From contig JAHPZA010000005.1 in NCBI GenBank assembly GCA_019058445.1, forward strand, positions 52,276 through 116,275: a stretch of 64,000 nt of DNA, in the 5' to 3' direction. Shown here piece by piece: positions 46,686 to 55,854 of this stretch; positions within the stretch are counted from its first letter, which is position 1; every line of letters begins with the position of its first letter. The position numbers and the translations under genes are program-made. The notes below the pieces were generated by a model. It saw nothing but the letters and a program-made list of their open reading frames with translations. It ran no database searches and had not been told where the DNA came from. This DNA is from Promethearchaeota archaeon. GTDB lineage: Archaea; Asgardarchaeota; Lokiarchaeia; Sigyniarchaeales; SOKP01.

Positions 46686-47384
46686 TTATTCGGTAAAACA
46701 ATAATTCTTTTTTAACCAATAAGGAAATAAATAAAGAATTAGAATATCGGGAAATCTGGTATCTCTATCATGAAAATGGTTGTCTAAATACAAAACTACA
46801 GAATGGGGATCTATACAATTCTCACTTTTATGAACATACGTTATGGGAGTTTTGGGTAAGGGTGATTCCTCTATGATTTTTCTTGGCACTGGCACATGAA
46901 TATTTTCATTGCACAGATCACATTTAATAATTACATGCTGTATTGCCGAATTTTTCTTTATGTCATCATTATTTTTTTTGGCAGAAGATATTGTGGAAAT
47001 AATAACATCAACGGTTTTAGGTAATAATATATTAAAATCATGATCAACTTCAAATATTAGGCAATGTTTATCATTATTTTTATTATTTTTATGAACATAG
47101 TTAACGAGAACTTCTCTTTTTTCTGATTCTAAAACTGGCTGAATTGGAATCGGAATTAAAACGTATTTATCACATCTTTCACATTTGATAATAACTGGTT
47201 TAACTTCTTCAGTATCAAGTTTTTCAATCTTCTTTAATAGATCTGGAGTTAATTCTGGTGAATCTAAGGGAATTGTAGGCGTTTTCCTTGGGGGAGGAAC
47301 TACTGGCGCAGCATATAAATCCTCATCTTCTTCTTTATGAACCATATTTTTAAAATTAACTACTCTTTCATTTAGTCTTTTCAA
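46686..47384 (-). CDS. Two-copy zinc-domain protein of unknown function
   Basis: This 232-residue protein contains the same roughly 65-residue module twice. Each module opens with V-I-I-K-C-x2-C ('IKCERCDKYVLIPIP' near 64 and 'IKCDLCNENIHVPVP' near 150), continues with a Y-V-H-K segment, an H and a hydrophobic L-F/Y-x-x-D-x-x-F strand. The two CxxC pairs and histidines suggest one zinc site per module. The first 60 residues are acidic and proline-rich ('VVPPPRKTPTIPLDSPE') and probably unstructured. No catalytic function or family name was recognised. The start is TTG at 47384, or ATG 13 codons later. It lies divergent from the FAD oxidoreductase gene. Confidence 0.65.
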   Translation of the reverse strand: MKRLNERVVNFKNMVHKEEDEDLYAAPVVPPPRKTPTIPLDSPELTPDLLKKIEKLDTEEVKPVIIKCERCDKYVLIPIPIQPVLESEKREVLVNYVHKNNKNNDKHCLIFEVDHDFNILLPKTVDVIISTISSAKKNNDDIKKNSAIQHVIIKCDLCNENIHVPVPRKIIEESPLPKTPITYVHKSENCIDPHSVVLYLDNHFHDRDTRFPDILILYLFPYWLKKNYCFTE

Positions 47385-47551
47385 TCGTTACTATTAATTA
47401 TAAATTAATAGTTTTAAAGGATTTATTTAAAACTATTTAATTCACAATTATTAATTAAAAATTAAGACATTAAAATTAAAGAAAAATTGCATTTCAAACT
47501 TATCTAGTAATACTCTATTTTTATTTATTTTCTTTAGTGAGGAGTTAAATT

Positions 47552-49069
47552 ATGTATGATGCCATTATAATAGGAGCTGGAGTAGGAGGATTATCGTGTG
47601 CCGCGAAATTAGCGAAAAACAGAAAAAAAGTGCTAATTCTTGAAAAAATACATCATATTGGGGGAACCAGTCATGTATTTAAAAGGAATGACTATATATT
47701 TCCAATGGGGCCCCTTTCATTTAGTTTTCCTGAATTGATAAATAACCTATTGAAAGAAATGAATGTGAAAGAGGAGATTGAATTTGAAAGAAATCATTTC
47801 CAGTTAATCTCTCCAAATATTGATATTATTTATTCCCAGCAATGGGATAAATTTAGAGAATCTCTAAAAACATATTTTAAAGGAGAGGAAGAAGGTATTG
47901 ACTTATTTTTTGATGAATTTAATGACGTTATTGAGGCAATAAAAAGTGTTCATGAATGGCATCCGGATTTCTTGATAGGAAAAAAAAAAGCTATTGCAGC
48001 TGAGAGATTGAAAGAGATGCATAATGCTGAATATGAGATTATTAAAAAATATAATAAAATCAGTTCAGAAGATCTTCTAAACAAATTTATAAAAGAAGAT
48101 AATCTCAAAAGACTTTTAGGTTCCCAAGGAACTTTCCAGCCAGTTATGAATATGGTCCATCTAGCATTCATGTGGAATATTATGTCAAAAGAAGGGATCT
48201 GGTTTCCTTCGTGCGGTATTCATGGGATAAATCAATTATTATACTCATCCATCATCGAAAATGGTGGAGAAGTAAAGCTAAATACTCCAGTAAAAGAAGT
48301 TTTAATCAAAAATTATAAAGCTATTGGAGTGAAAACTTTTGAGGATAAAATCTTTAACTCAAAATGGGTGGTGGCAAATGCAGATTATAAAAGAGTATTC
48401 TTAGAATTAATTAATCCTAAAAATTTACCTAAGGACCATTTGAACGTTGTTAAAAACACGGCTTATACTGGAAGTGAGTTATGCGTCTATTTAGGAATAA
48501 ATCCAAATAAAGTTGATCTTGGCAAATTGCGTGCTAACCATTTATTTTATCGGTCAAAGATTGATAATTCTCCTTCTAAAATTCCTGAAAATTTTGAAAA
48601 TAAGGAAATAGAAATATGTTTATGGTCAAATAAATCAGAGAATTTTGCTCCCAATGGCAAAAAAAGTTTGGTGTTAAGGGTTAATATGCCTTATTCTCAT
48701 TTTAAACCTTGGAGACTTGGTGAAAAAAGAAGAAAAGAAGGTTATTTAGAATTTAAAAGAAGATTAGCGTTTAAATTAATTAAAACAGTTGAAAATATTT
48801 TACCTGGATTAGAAAGCGCTATTGAAATTATGGAAATTGCGACACCTCTTACCTATTCAGATTGGGGTCAGAGATATAGGGGTTCAGTTGCCGGATGGAC
48901 TCGAGATATTAAAAAAATAAGATTAAATACGAAGTTATTAACTGAAAATCCAATAAAAAGACTTTTAATGGTTGGAATTTATTCTGTTTTAGAACCTTTT
49001 TTAGGAGGTTATCCAGTTTCAATGTTTACAGGGAATCTAGCAGCAGAATTAATTCTTGAAAGATCATAA
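47552..49069 (+). CDS. FAD-dependent oxidoreductase, phytoene desaturase/isomerase (CrtI) family
   Basis: This 505-residue protein starts with the dinucleotide-binding fold 'AIIIGAGVGGLSCAAKLAK', then 'VLILEKIHHIGGTSHVF' (the E that holds the FAD ribose and the G-G-x-x motif). It ends with 'MVGIYSVLEPFLGGYPVSMF', equivalent to the C-terminal FAD segment of CrtI/CrtISO and related retinol saturase-like enzymes. The family dehydrogenates or isomerises polyprenyl or carotenoid-like chains. In a lokiarchaeon it might act on isoprenoid lipids such as saturating geranylgeranyl chains, which is inference. Start ATG 47552 follows a good GAGGAG ribosome binding site. It precedes the ferredoxin-domain gene by 106 bases on the same strand. 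Confidence 0.88.
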   Translation: MYDAIIIGAGVGGLSCAAKLAKNRKKVLILEKIHHIGGTSHVFKRNDYIFPMGPLSFSFPELINNLLKEMNVKEEIEFERNHFQLISPNIDIIYSQQWDKFRESLKTYFKGEEEGIDLFFDEFNDVIEAIKSVHEWHPDFLIGKKKAIAAERLKEMHNAEYEIIKKYNKISSEDLLNKFIKEDNLKRLLGSQGTFQPVMNMVHLAFMWNIMSKEGIWFPSCGIHGINQLLYSSIIENGGEVKLNTPVKEVLIKNYKAIGVKTFEDKIFNSKWVVANADYKRVFLELINPKNLPKDHLNVVKNTAYTGSELCVYLGINPNKVDLGKLRANHLFYRSKIDNSPSKIPENFENKEIEICLWSNKSENFAPNGKKSLVLRVNMPYSHFKPWRLGEKRRKEGYLEFKRRLAFKLIKTVENILPGLESAIEIMEIATPLTYSDWGQRYRGSVAGWTRDIKKIRLNTKLLTENPIKRLLMVGIYSVLEPFLGGYPVSMFTGNLAAELILERS

Positions 49070-49175
49070 GGTTGAAAGTTTGTTTAAAAATAGGATTATA
49101 AGGATTTTCACAAGATTAATTTGATTTGCAACTCACTACCTTCATAAAATAAAATTAAAAAAATCAGAAAAGAGA

Positions 49176-50321
49176 ATGTCATCAGAAGAAAAATATAAAA
49201 AAGCCGCCCAAGTTATAATAAGGGCTGGTATATTACCGTTTCCATTAACTGATACTCTATTGGAAATAATGCGCTATATAATTAGAGAAGAAGACCTTGA
49301 TTTTATAATGGCTTTTAAACGAAAATTTTCTCAAACAATGGAACAATTGAAAAAGAGCAGTAAAATGTCGGAAGAAAAAATCTTAGGGCATGTGAATTAT
49401 CTTGCTAAGAAAGGTGTTATTTTTAACCAGCCAAATAGTCAGGGTGTTATGGTTTATAGGCTCCTCCCGCTTATGATGGTTGGACCGTTCGAGTATCTCC
49501 TCATGGAAAAGATTAAATATACGGATGAAGAAAAGAGATTAGCAATATTGTTTAAAAATTTATTCGATGAGGCAAAAGAATTAATACATGATAAATATGA
49601 GATGTTCATCCCGATTTTTAAGAAATTACCCCCAATAGATCGAACTGTTCCTGTAATTGGACCAGGAGCTTCGGGTGAAGAAGTACAGATTTCAGTGAAT
49701 AAAGAAGTAGAGGTTCCTGAAGAACAAATTATTCCTGCTCAAAAGATTGAGGAATTAATCAATAAATTTGACGAAATTGCTGTTGGACATTGTTTTTGCA
49801 GGCAACATAAAGATCTTTTAGGGGATCCTTGTCATGTGACTGATCTCAGAGAAAATTGTTTTACATTTGGCAAAAGTGCTCGATTTTGTACTGAACAAGG
49901 TTTTCAGAGAATGATTTCGAAAGAAGAAGCTCTAAAGTTATTAAAGGCATCTGAGGAGGATGGATTAGTTCATAAAGCTTTTCACCCGCATTCCGATATT
50001 ACTAAAGAAGAAACTTCAATCTGTAATTGCTGTGTAGATTGTTGTGCAACTTTTGAATTATGGCGTGATGGAGTTTTGCCGTTAATTAATTCTACCTACC
50101 ATTTAGCAAGCGTTAATGAGGAAAAATGTATAGGGTGTGGCACATGTGTAGAAAGATGTACAGTAGGAGCAATAAACTTAAATGATAATGAAAAAGCCGA
50201 AGTTAATAAAGTTCGCTGTATAGGATGTGGACTTTGTGCTCATTCTTGTCCCCAATCAGCAATAACATTATTAGAAGGAATGAGAAAAGTGTATGTTCCC
50301 CCTTTAAGAGAAAACACATAA
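49176..50321 (+). CDS. Iron-sulfur protein with winged-helix-like N-terminus and 2x[4Fe-4S]
   Basis: This 381-residue protein has a helical N-terminal region with a winged-helix-like segment ('EEKILGHVNYLAKKGVIF', about 62-80) followed by 'GVMVYRLLPLMMVGPFEYLL'. The middle region has unusual cysteines ('HCFCRQHKDLLGDPC' and 'CNCCVDCCATFELW') that could bind another metal cluster. The C-terminal part is a bacterial-type ferredoxin with 'CIGCGTCVERC' (from C318) and 'CIGCGLCAHSC' (from C348). It is probably an electron-transfer or redox-sensing protein, and since it follows the FAD oxidoreductase it may supply electrons to it. This gene architecture is common in anaerobic archaea without a firm function. 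Start ATG 49176. Confidence 0.82.
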   Translation: MSSEEKYKKAAQVIIRAGILPFPLTDTLLEIMRYIIREEDLDFIMAFKRKFSQTMEQLKKSSKMSEEKILGHVNYLAKKGVIFNQPNSQGVMVYRLLPLMMVGPFEYLLMEKIKYTDEEKRLAILFKNLFDEAKELIHDKYEMFIPIFKKLPPIDRTVPVIGPGASGEEVQISVNKEVEVPEEQIIPAQKIEELINKFDEIAVGHCFCRQHKDLLGDPCHVTDLRENCFTFGKSARFCTEQGFQRMISKEEALKLLKASEEDGLVHKAFHPHSDITKEETSICNCCVDCCATFELWRDGVLPLINSTYHLASVNEEKCIGCGTCVERCTVGAINLNDNEKAEVNKVRCIGCGLCAHSCPQSAITLLEGMRKVYVPPLRENT

Positions 50322-50347
50322 TTCCTTATTTTTTTAATTTAATATAG

Positions 50348-51031
50348 TTATTTTACAATTTTTTGCTTAAATACTTCAATCGTATCTACAATTTCATTCA
50401 TCTTTAAATTAAACTCTCGTGGATGCATTTTCTTTAGTTTTTCAAAATCATGAATTAAGTCTTTTAACTCTTTTATCCAAATATTCATAAGAATTTCCCT
50501 TTCTTTATCACTACATGCATTTCGGACTTCACCAGTTATCATAGCTTTAATTTTTTCTATTAATTGTTTTTCATTTACGGTATATGATATTTTTAGTACG
50601 TCTTGTTGTCCTTTCAGTAATTCTAATTCTTCATTTAGCTGCCTTTTATCTTTTGTAAATTGCTCATCGAATTTCTTAATCATATCAGTTAAGACTTCGT
50701 CTTTGACATCAATTTGAGATTGAATTTTTTCTTGAGTTAGGTCAAATTGATCTTGTAGCTTTAGAATATCTTCGTTAAGAGACTTAGCATTATCATGAAT
50801 ATCTTTAGTTAGGGTTTTTAAGTTTTGATCAAATTCACCGAATCGATCATCAACCATTTGAATTACTTCACTTATCTGATTAGTAAATTTTTGATCAAGG
50901 TTTTTAATGTGTTCCTCTATTTTATTCTCTATTTTATTCGTTTGATCTTTTAGTTTTTGGTCAATGTTATTAAGTCTTTCCTTTAAATTCTGAATTTCTT
51001 TCATTTGAGTTTCTATTTCTTTTTTTACCAT
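50348..51031 (-). CDS. Long coiled-coil protein in the small-GTPase unit
   Basis: This 227-residue protein is almost wholly heptad-patterned helix. Stretches such as 'EIQNLKERLNNIDQKLKDQT' and 'KFDEQFTKDKRQLNEELELL' indicate a rod-like coiled coil from about 5 to 155, followed by a helical end ('KAMITGEVRNACSDKERE', 'IWIKELKDLIHDFEKLKKMH'). There is no membrane segment. It is encoded 18 bases downstream of the small GTPase on the same strand, so the two are very probably made together. In eukaryotes coiled-coil rods are frequent effectors of Ras-like GTPases, so a GTPase-effector pair is a reasonable guess. No named family was recognised. Start is ATG at 51031. Confidence 0.7.
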   Translation of the reverse strand: MVKKEIETQMKEIQNLKERLNNIDQKLKDQTNKIENKIEEHIKNLDQKFTNQISEVIQMVDDRFGEFDQNLKTLTKDIHDNAKSLNEDILKLQDQFDLTQEKIQSQIDVKDEVLTDMIKKFDEQFTKDKRQLNEELELLKGQQDVLKISYTVNEKQLIEKIKAMITGEVRNACSDKEREILMNIWIKELKDLIHDFEKLKKMHPREFNLKMNEIVDTIEVFKQKIVK

Positions 51032-51049
51032 TTTTGCTCACATTTGATA

Positions 51050-52045
51050 TCATTCTAACTTTTTATTTTCTTTTTCTGAATTCAATATAGATTGCACATT
51101 TAATGCAAAATTCTCTTTAATTCCTTTTAATTGTTCTTTAGCATTATCTATTGAGTCTATTAAGGAATCAATAGGTGTCTTTTTGAGATCTACAATTAAT
51201 TTTTCGACTTTAGTCAAATTGTTATTGAATTCTATAATAATCTCATTTTGAATTACATCTCTTTGATTTAAATCATGTATTATAGGAATATTTTTATCGA
51301 TAATATGTTTTTCTGATTCTGCGCTAACTATCGCTTCAGCCTTTATATCCTCCTCCTCTTTAACTTCTATCGGGGCTCTAAATTCTTTTGGCTTCTCATT
51401 CTGAAGTTTTATAGAATCGATTTTTCCTATATTTAAGAGCTTATTCATTAAATCATTTTCATCTTTATCTAAGACATTAAGAAATTTGCTTGCCACTCCT
51501 AAATATTCGGGGTAACTTCTCTCATAATCCTGTAAAAAACTATAAATTAATAATTCAAATGTTTCGGGGACGTTAATTCCGCTTCTGGCAGAAGTAACTA
51601 TTAAAGGTACATCTGCTATAAAATGCTTCTTAATAATTTTTTCTAAATCCTTTTCAAGGTTAATTAAATCTAATTTATTTCCAATGATTATAGTTTGACA
51701 TTCTGTTGCGTATTTTTCCAAGTTTTTTAAATATTCTTTTTTGATATCCGAAAGCGTTTCTTTTGGTTTGCTCAAATCAAAAACTAAATACGCAGCATCA
51801 ACATTAGTGTAAAATGCCGGATTCAGAGGATTAAATGATTTTTGTCCTCCAATATCCCATATATTAACTTTTAATTGAATATTATCTACCTTATAATCCT
51901 TTTTCAGGATGATTGAGCCAATTGTTGGAATATACTTTTTAAGAAACTTTTTCTTTAAGAAATAGTTAATTAAACTTGTTTTTCCCACATTTGCATCTCC
52001 AAGGAGAACCAACTTGATATTAATTTGGTTACTAATTCTTTCCAA
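51050..52045 (-). CDS. Ras/Arf-like small GTPase with C-terminal extension
   Basis: This 331-residue protein has an N-terminal small-GTPase domain (about 8-175): G1 'GDANVGKTS' (16-24), G2 threonine T41 in 'IPTIGS', G3 'WDIGGQ' (63-68), G4 'NKLD' (123-126) and G5 'TSARS' (151-155). All key residues, including the catalytic Gln68, are present, so it should bind and hydrolyse GTP. G3 with two glycines is Arf/G-alpha-like, while G1 and G2 are Rab/Ras-like. The C-terminal 150 residues are charged and helical with no prenylation cysteine or membrane anchor. It starts at TTG 52045 behind GGAG and is co-transcribed with a coiled-coil protein. It is an Asgard eukaryotic-signature GTPase with no assignable pathway. 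Confidence 0.93.
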   Translation of the reverse strand: MERISNQINIKLVLLGDANVGKTSLINYFLKKKFLKKYIPTIGSIILKKDYKVDNIQLKVNIWDIGGQKSFNPLNPAFYTNVDAAYLVFDLSKPKETLSDIKKEYLKNLEKYATECQTIIIGNKLDLINLEKDLEKIIKKHFIADVPLIVTSARSGINVPETFELLIYSFLQDYERSYPEYLGVASKFLNVLDKDENDLMNKLLNIGKIDSIKLQNEKPKEFRAPIEVKEEEDIKAEAIVSAESEKHIIDKNIPIIHDLNQRDVIQNEIIIEFNNNLTKVEKLIVDLKKTPIDSLIDSIDNAKEQLKGIKENFALNVQSILNSEKENKKLE

Positions 52046-52271
52046 TTTTCACAGCTCCAATAACACATTATAATTTGAATTATTGTAGTCAATTCAAGAG
52101 AAATTTTCAATTGAAATTGTATTTTATTCAAACACATTAAGAAAAAAGTTGTATATAAATCTATATGCTAATTCTTGCCAACTAAATTTAAGAATAGAAA
52201 TCTTTTTTGTTAATCTTATATTTCATACTATATTACATAATTTCTAAAATAAAACTTAAGGGGATAGAATT

Positions 52272-53471
52272 TTGGAAGAAAAGGAAGTTGTAATTGCCTA
52301 TGCTAAAAGAACTGCGATTGGTAAATTTGGAGGATCGCTTTTACCTTACAATGCGAGTAAACTGCTTTCATTTGTAATAAAAGATTGCATAGAATCAACT
52401 GGCATTGACCCTGGCATCATTTCAGATGTCAAAGCGGGTTGCTGCATGGAACCTCAAGAAGAAATGAATGTTGCAAGAACCGCAGCCTTAATTGCGGGAA
52501 TACCATATGAAATACCCGCAATGACAATCAATCGGGTTTGCACATCTGCAATGGAAGCGATAAGATCTGCGTGGGTTGATATTTTGGTTGGTCAGGGTGA
52601 AGTTGTTTTAGCTGGGGGGACTGAAGCGATGAGTAATGTGGCATACTACTTACCTTCTGCCCGTTTTGGAGCCAGATTAGGAAATACCGAATTAAAATGC
52701 GGCTTAATGGAGGGACTTCATGCAGGAAGTAAAGCATTCGCACCTCCCGGATATATTATGGGCATGACGGCAGAGTTTATTGCAGAAAAATATAATATAA
52801 CACGAGAAATGCAAGATGAGGCTGCATTACGATCACAAAATAATGCCGAAAAAGCTACTGTTTCTGGACGATTTAAGGATGAAATATTACCTGTGGAAGT
52901 TGTTGCTGGAAGAGGAAAAACTTATATTTATGAGAAGGATGAGCATTTTAGACCTGGATTGACTCTGGAAGCGCTTCAGAAATTACGTCCCGCTTTCAAG
53001 AAGGATGGAACTGTAACTGCTGGGAATGCATCTGGTATAAATGATGGCGCTTGTATCACTCTTGTCACCACAAGGGGCAAGGCTCAAGAATTAGGATTAA
53101 CTCCACTTGCGAAAATTGTAACAATTTCAAAAATAGGCAACGATCCTAAATACATGGGACTTGGACCAATGTATTCAGCACCTTTAGCTTTAAAACAAGC
53201 TAATATGGAATATAAAGATATTGGTTTAGTCGAATGTAATGAAGCATTTGCAGCCCAATATGTTGCTGTTGCCCAACAATTGAACTGGGACATTGAGAAA
53301 ACTAATGTTAATGGTTCTGGAATTGGTTTGGGACATCCCGTTGGTTGTACAGGAGCGAGAATTGTGGTAACTTTAATTCATGAAATGAAGAAACGAGGGG
53401 TATCTTACGGGCTCGCAACACTCTGTGGCGGTGGAGGTGTCTCAGAAGCTATTATTATAGAAAATATCTAA
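52272..53471 (+). CDS. Thiolase (acetyl-CoA C-acetyltransferase)
   Basis: This 399-residue thiolase has a complete catalytic set: nucleophile C90 in 'INRVCTSAMEAI', 'NEAFAAQ', the histidine H355 in 'GLGHPVGCTG' and the second cysteine C385 in 'ATLCGGGGVSEA'. Presence of the CxG motif in the C-terminal segment fits a degradative or biosynthetic acetoacetyl-CoA thiolase rather than the archaeal SCP2-type thiolase. It condenses or cleaves acyl-CoA in the cytosol. It starts at TTG 52272, eight bases after AAGGGG. An SCP2 lipid-carrier protein is encoded elsewhere in the window. A T-rich terminator follows directly. Confidence 0.95.
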   Translation: MEEKEVVIAYAKRTAIGKFGGSLLPYNASKLLSFVIKDCIESTGIDPGIISDVKAGCCMEPQEEMNVARTAALIAGIPYEIPAMTINRVCTSAMEAIRSAWVDILVGQGEVVLAGGTEAMSNVAYYLPSARFGARLGNTELKCGLMEGLHAGSKAFAPPGYIMGMTAEFIAEKYNITREMQDEAALRSQNNAEKATVSGRFKDEILPVEVVAGRGKTYIYEKDEHFRPGLTLEALQKLRPAFKKDGTVTAGNASGINDGACITLVTTRGKAQELGLTPLAKIVTISKIGNDPKYMGLGPMYSAPLALKQANMEYKDIGLVECNEAFAAQYVAVAQQLNWDIEKTNVNGSGIGLGHPVGCTGARIVVTLIHEMKKRGVSYGLATLCGGGGVSEAIIIENI

Positions 53472-53495
53472 TTTTTTTTTTATTTTTTATTTTTT
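53472..53495 (+). terminator. T-rich terminator after thiolase
   Basis: Immediately after the thiolase stop codon there are three T-runs (9, 6 and 6-7 T) separated by single A residues. The next gene is convergent and ends here. The run is typical for archaeal U-tract termination. Confidence 0.7.
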
Positions 53496-54101
53496 TCAGA
53501 TATTAACATTCAATTTTCGTAACTCTGCTCGTAAATCTGTGTTTTTAGTAATTAATAAAGTGTGTATACCTAATTTTTCTGCTGAAATTAAAAAACTTGA
53601 ATGATCGTCTAAAAAAATACATTCTTGCGAGTTAAGTTTATATCTCCTTAATAAAATTTTATAGATTTCAAATTCTGGTTTGATATATTTTTCTTTCCAC
53701 GATATTACTTGTCCATCGAATAGAGAAAAAAAATCAAACTTTTGGATTACAAACTGGTATGATTCTTTAATAAAATTGGATAGCGCAAAAACCTTGTAGC
53801 CATTTTGTTTTAAATCTTTCAAAATTTCAATATTTTTTGGAATCGGTTCGAAGATCTTAAACCAATTCTCGAAAAACAATTTAATTAATTCTGTTTGCTT
53901 AGGATATTTCAACAGAAACAGGTTTTTAGCATTCTCAACTGAAAGTTCTCCACGATCCAATTTAAGCCAAGCCTTACTGCCAGTTACTTTAGACATAAAC
54001 TTTTCAATCTGAGATATATCGTTTGTGAATTGTAATAAGAACTGTCGTGGTTCAAAAGTTAATAACACGTTTCCAATATCAAAAATGAAATTTCTTATCA
54101 A
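53496..54101 (-). CDS. HAD-superfamily hydrolase (phosphatase-like)
   Basis: This 201-residue HAD subfamily IA protein has motif I 'FIFDIGNVLLTF' with the first Asp (D8) followed by I-G-N where phosphatases usually have D-x-D. Motif II is 'VFALSNF', motif III is represented by K136-K139 region 'SWKEKYIKPEFEIY' and motif IV is 'IFLDDHSS'. The second acidic residue of motif I is replaced by G (D-I-G-N), a pattern also found in functional epoxide-hydrolase/phosphatase-like HAD proteins of this branch. It probably acts on a small phosphorylated metabolite. The gene ends next to the thiolase terminator; start is ATG at 54101. Confidence 0.8.
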   Translation of the reverse strand: MIRNFIFDIGNVLLTFEPRQFLLQFTNDISQIEKFMSKVTGSKAWLKLDRGELSVENAKNLFLLKYPKQTELIKLFFENWFKIFEPIPKNIEILKDLKQNGYKVFALSNFIKESYQFVIQKFDFFSLFDGQVISWKEKYIKPEFEIYKILLRRYKLNSQECIFLDDHSSFLISAEKLGIHTLLITKNTDLRAELRKLNVNI

Positions 54102-54143
54102 AACTTTTACCTTGAATAGTTCACTGAAAATTAAAAGTTTAAC

Positions 54144-55652
54144 TTAGAGATTATATATTGGATAAAACTTATTTTCTAAATATTTTATGAAGTAATCTGG
54201 ATTTAGATCTTCTCCAGTTACTTTTTTCAATAAATCAAGGGGCCTATAAATTCTGCCATGCTGATGGATGTTTTCTCTGAGATAAGTGAGCAAATTGAGG
54301 TAATTCCCGTTCTTTATCTCTTCGGGGAGATTAGGTTGTTTTGTTAATAGATCTTCATATATTTGTGATGCATACAGATTTCCTAAAGAGTAAGTTGAGA
54401 AATAACCGAATGCTCCAGTAGACCAATGAACATCTTGTAAAACTCCTTTAGCATCATCTGGAGGAATAATACCTAATAATTCTTCCATTTTAGAGTTCCA
54501 AATATTTGGCAGTTCAGAAATGCTTAAATTATCACTATTATTGATAAGTTCCTTCTCTAATTCAAATCGTAATATGATGTGTAGACCATAGGTCACCTCA
54601 TCAGCTTCAACTCTGATAAAGGAAGGTTGTACGACATTGATGGAACGATAAAACTCATCCTCAGGATAATTATTTAAGTTTCCTGGGAAATATTTTCGCA
54701 TAATGGGATACCAATAGCTCCAAAATTCCTTACTGCGCCCTATAATATTCTCCCACAGCCTAGATTGAGATTCATGAAACCCTAAACTACAACCATCTGC
54801 GAGAAATGTATCATGAAGTTCTTCCCTAAATCCCATTTCATATAAAGCATGACCGCATTCGTGAATTGTTCCAAATAAGCATGCAGGAAGGAAATTATCC
54901 CAAATTCGAGTTGTTATCCTAGTATCCATAGATGATACTGATGCTGTAAAAGGATGAACAGATTTATCTTGGCGTCCTTTATTAAAATCAAAATTCAATT
55001 TTTTAATAATCTCCATACTTAAGTTCCATTGTTTATCTGGATCATAATACTTTTTTAATATCTCTTGAGTCGGTTTATCTGCGCCAGAAGATTCTATTTT
55101 GTGTAAAATTTTCATTAGTTTTGGTTTTAATTCTTTGAATATGCTTGTAATCCAAGCCGATTTTGCCTCTGGTTCATAGATATCTACCAATGAATCGTAG
55201 AGTGTTGGACCTAAATCAATTTTTTCAGCATATTCTCGTTCCAATCTTATCATCTTTTCGAGATATGGTTTAAACGTAGAAAAATCACTTTTAGCCCTCG
55301 CCTTCTCCCAAGCTTGTTGTCCTAATGAAGCAGTTTTAGCTATTTCAGTGACTAATTCGATAGGTATTTTAATGGCTTTTTCATATCTTCTTTTCGCTTC
55401 TCTCAAGAGTGCTGAATCAATTACATTAAGGTTTTTCTCAGTTTCAGCTTTCTTAATCAATTCTCCCGTTTTATTCGAAATTAATTTCTTATGGCTTATT
55501 GCTTCGATTAATGCGATTTGTTCAGACCTCCCTTTTGCTGCACCTTCTGATTTTGGCATGTATACTTGAAGATCCCAGCCCAATAATGTATTTATATAAT
55601 TGAGTCTCATCAATTCAGTAAATCTTTCCCTGAGTTCCTTAATAGCGCTCAT
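54144..55652 (-). CDS. Metallo-carboxypeptidase, M32 family (Taq-type)
   Basis: This 502-residue protein has the M32 zinc site H264-E-C-G-H268 and the downstream glutamate in 'HESQSRLWENIIGRS', a family signature. Other family motifs are 'LLGWDLQVYMP' near the N-terminus, 'HPFTASVSSMDTRITTR' and 'IRVEADEVTYGLHIILRFELE'. It trims C-terminal residues from peptides in the cytosol. Length matches the family (about 500 residues). It is preceded by imperfect tandem repeats in the upstream region, and followed by the HAD gene 42 bases away on the same strand. Start is ATG at 55652. Confidence 0.95.
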   Translation of the reverse strand: MSAIKELRERFTELMRLNYINTLLGWDLQVYMPKSEGAAKGRSEQIALIEAISHKKLISNKTGELIKKAETEKNLNVIDSALLREAKRRYEKAIKIPIELVTEIAKTASLGQQAWEKARAKSDFSTFKPYLEKMIRLEREYAEKIDLGPTLYDSLVDIYEPEAKSAWITSIFKELKPKLMKILHKIESSGADKPTQEILKKYYDPDKQWNLSMEIIKKLNFDFNKGRQDKSVHPFTASVSSMDTRITTRIWDNFLPACLFGTIHECGHALYEMGFREELHDTFLADGCSLGFHESQSRLWENIIGRSKEFWSYWYPIMRKYFPGNLNNYPEDEFYRSINVVQPSFIRVEADEVTYGLHIILRFELEKELINNSDNLSISELPNIWNSKMEELLGIIPPDDAKGVLQDVHWSTGAFGYFSTYSLGNLYASQIYEDLLTKQPNLPEEIKNGNYLNLLTYLRENIHQHGRIYRPLDLLKKVTGEDLNPDYFIKYLENKFYPIYNL

Positions 55653-55662
55653 AATCTGGTCT

Positions 55663-55751
55663 TATAAAAAATTATGTTAAATTATATCTCAAATTTCATA
55701 AAAATTATATTAAATTATGTCTCAAATTTTATAAAAAATTACATTTAATTC
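55663..55751. repeat. Imperfect tandem repeat, unit about 33-34 bp
   Basis: Two and a half imperfect copies (about 55663-55696, 55697-55729, 55730-55751) of an AT-rich unit containing 'aaattatatctcaaatt' lie just upstream of the M32 carboxypeptidase gene. They fall in its probable 5' untranslated/promoter region. Function is unknown. Confidence 0.55.
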
Positions 55752-55854
55752 TAAATGTGTATTTCAGTAAAATCAAATGTTTTTGATAAAAAAATTTGGA
55801 TTTACTCTAATATTGCTTAATATGCTATATGAAAATAGTATTAAAAATAAAAAA

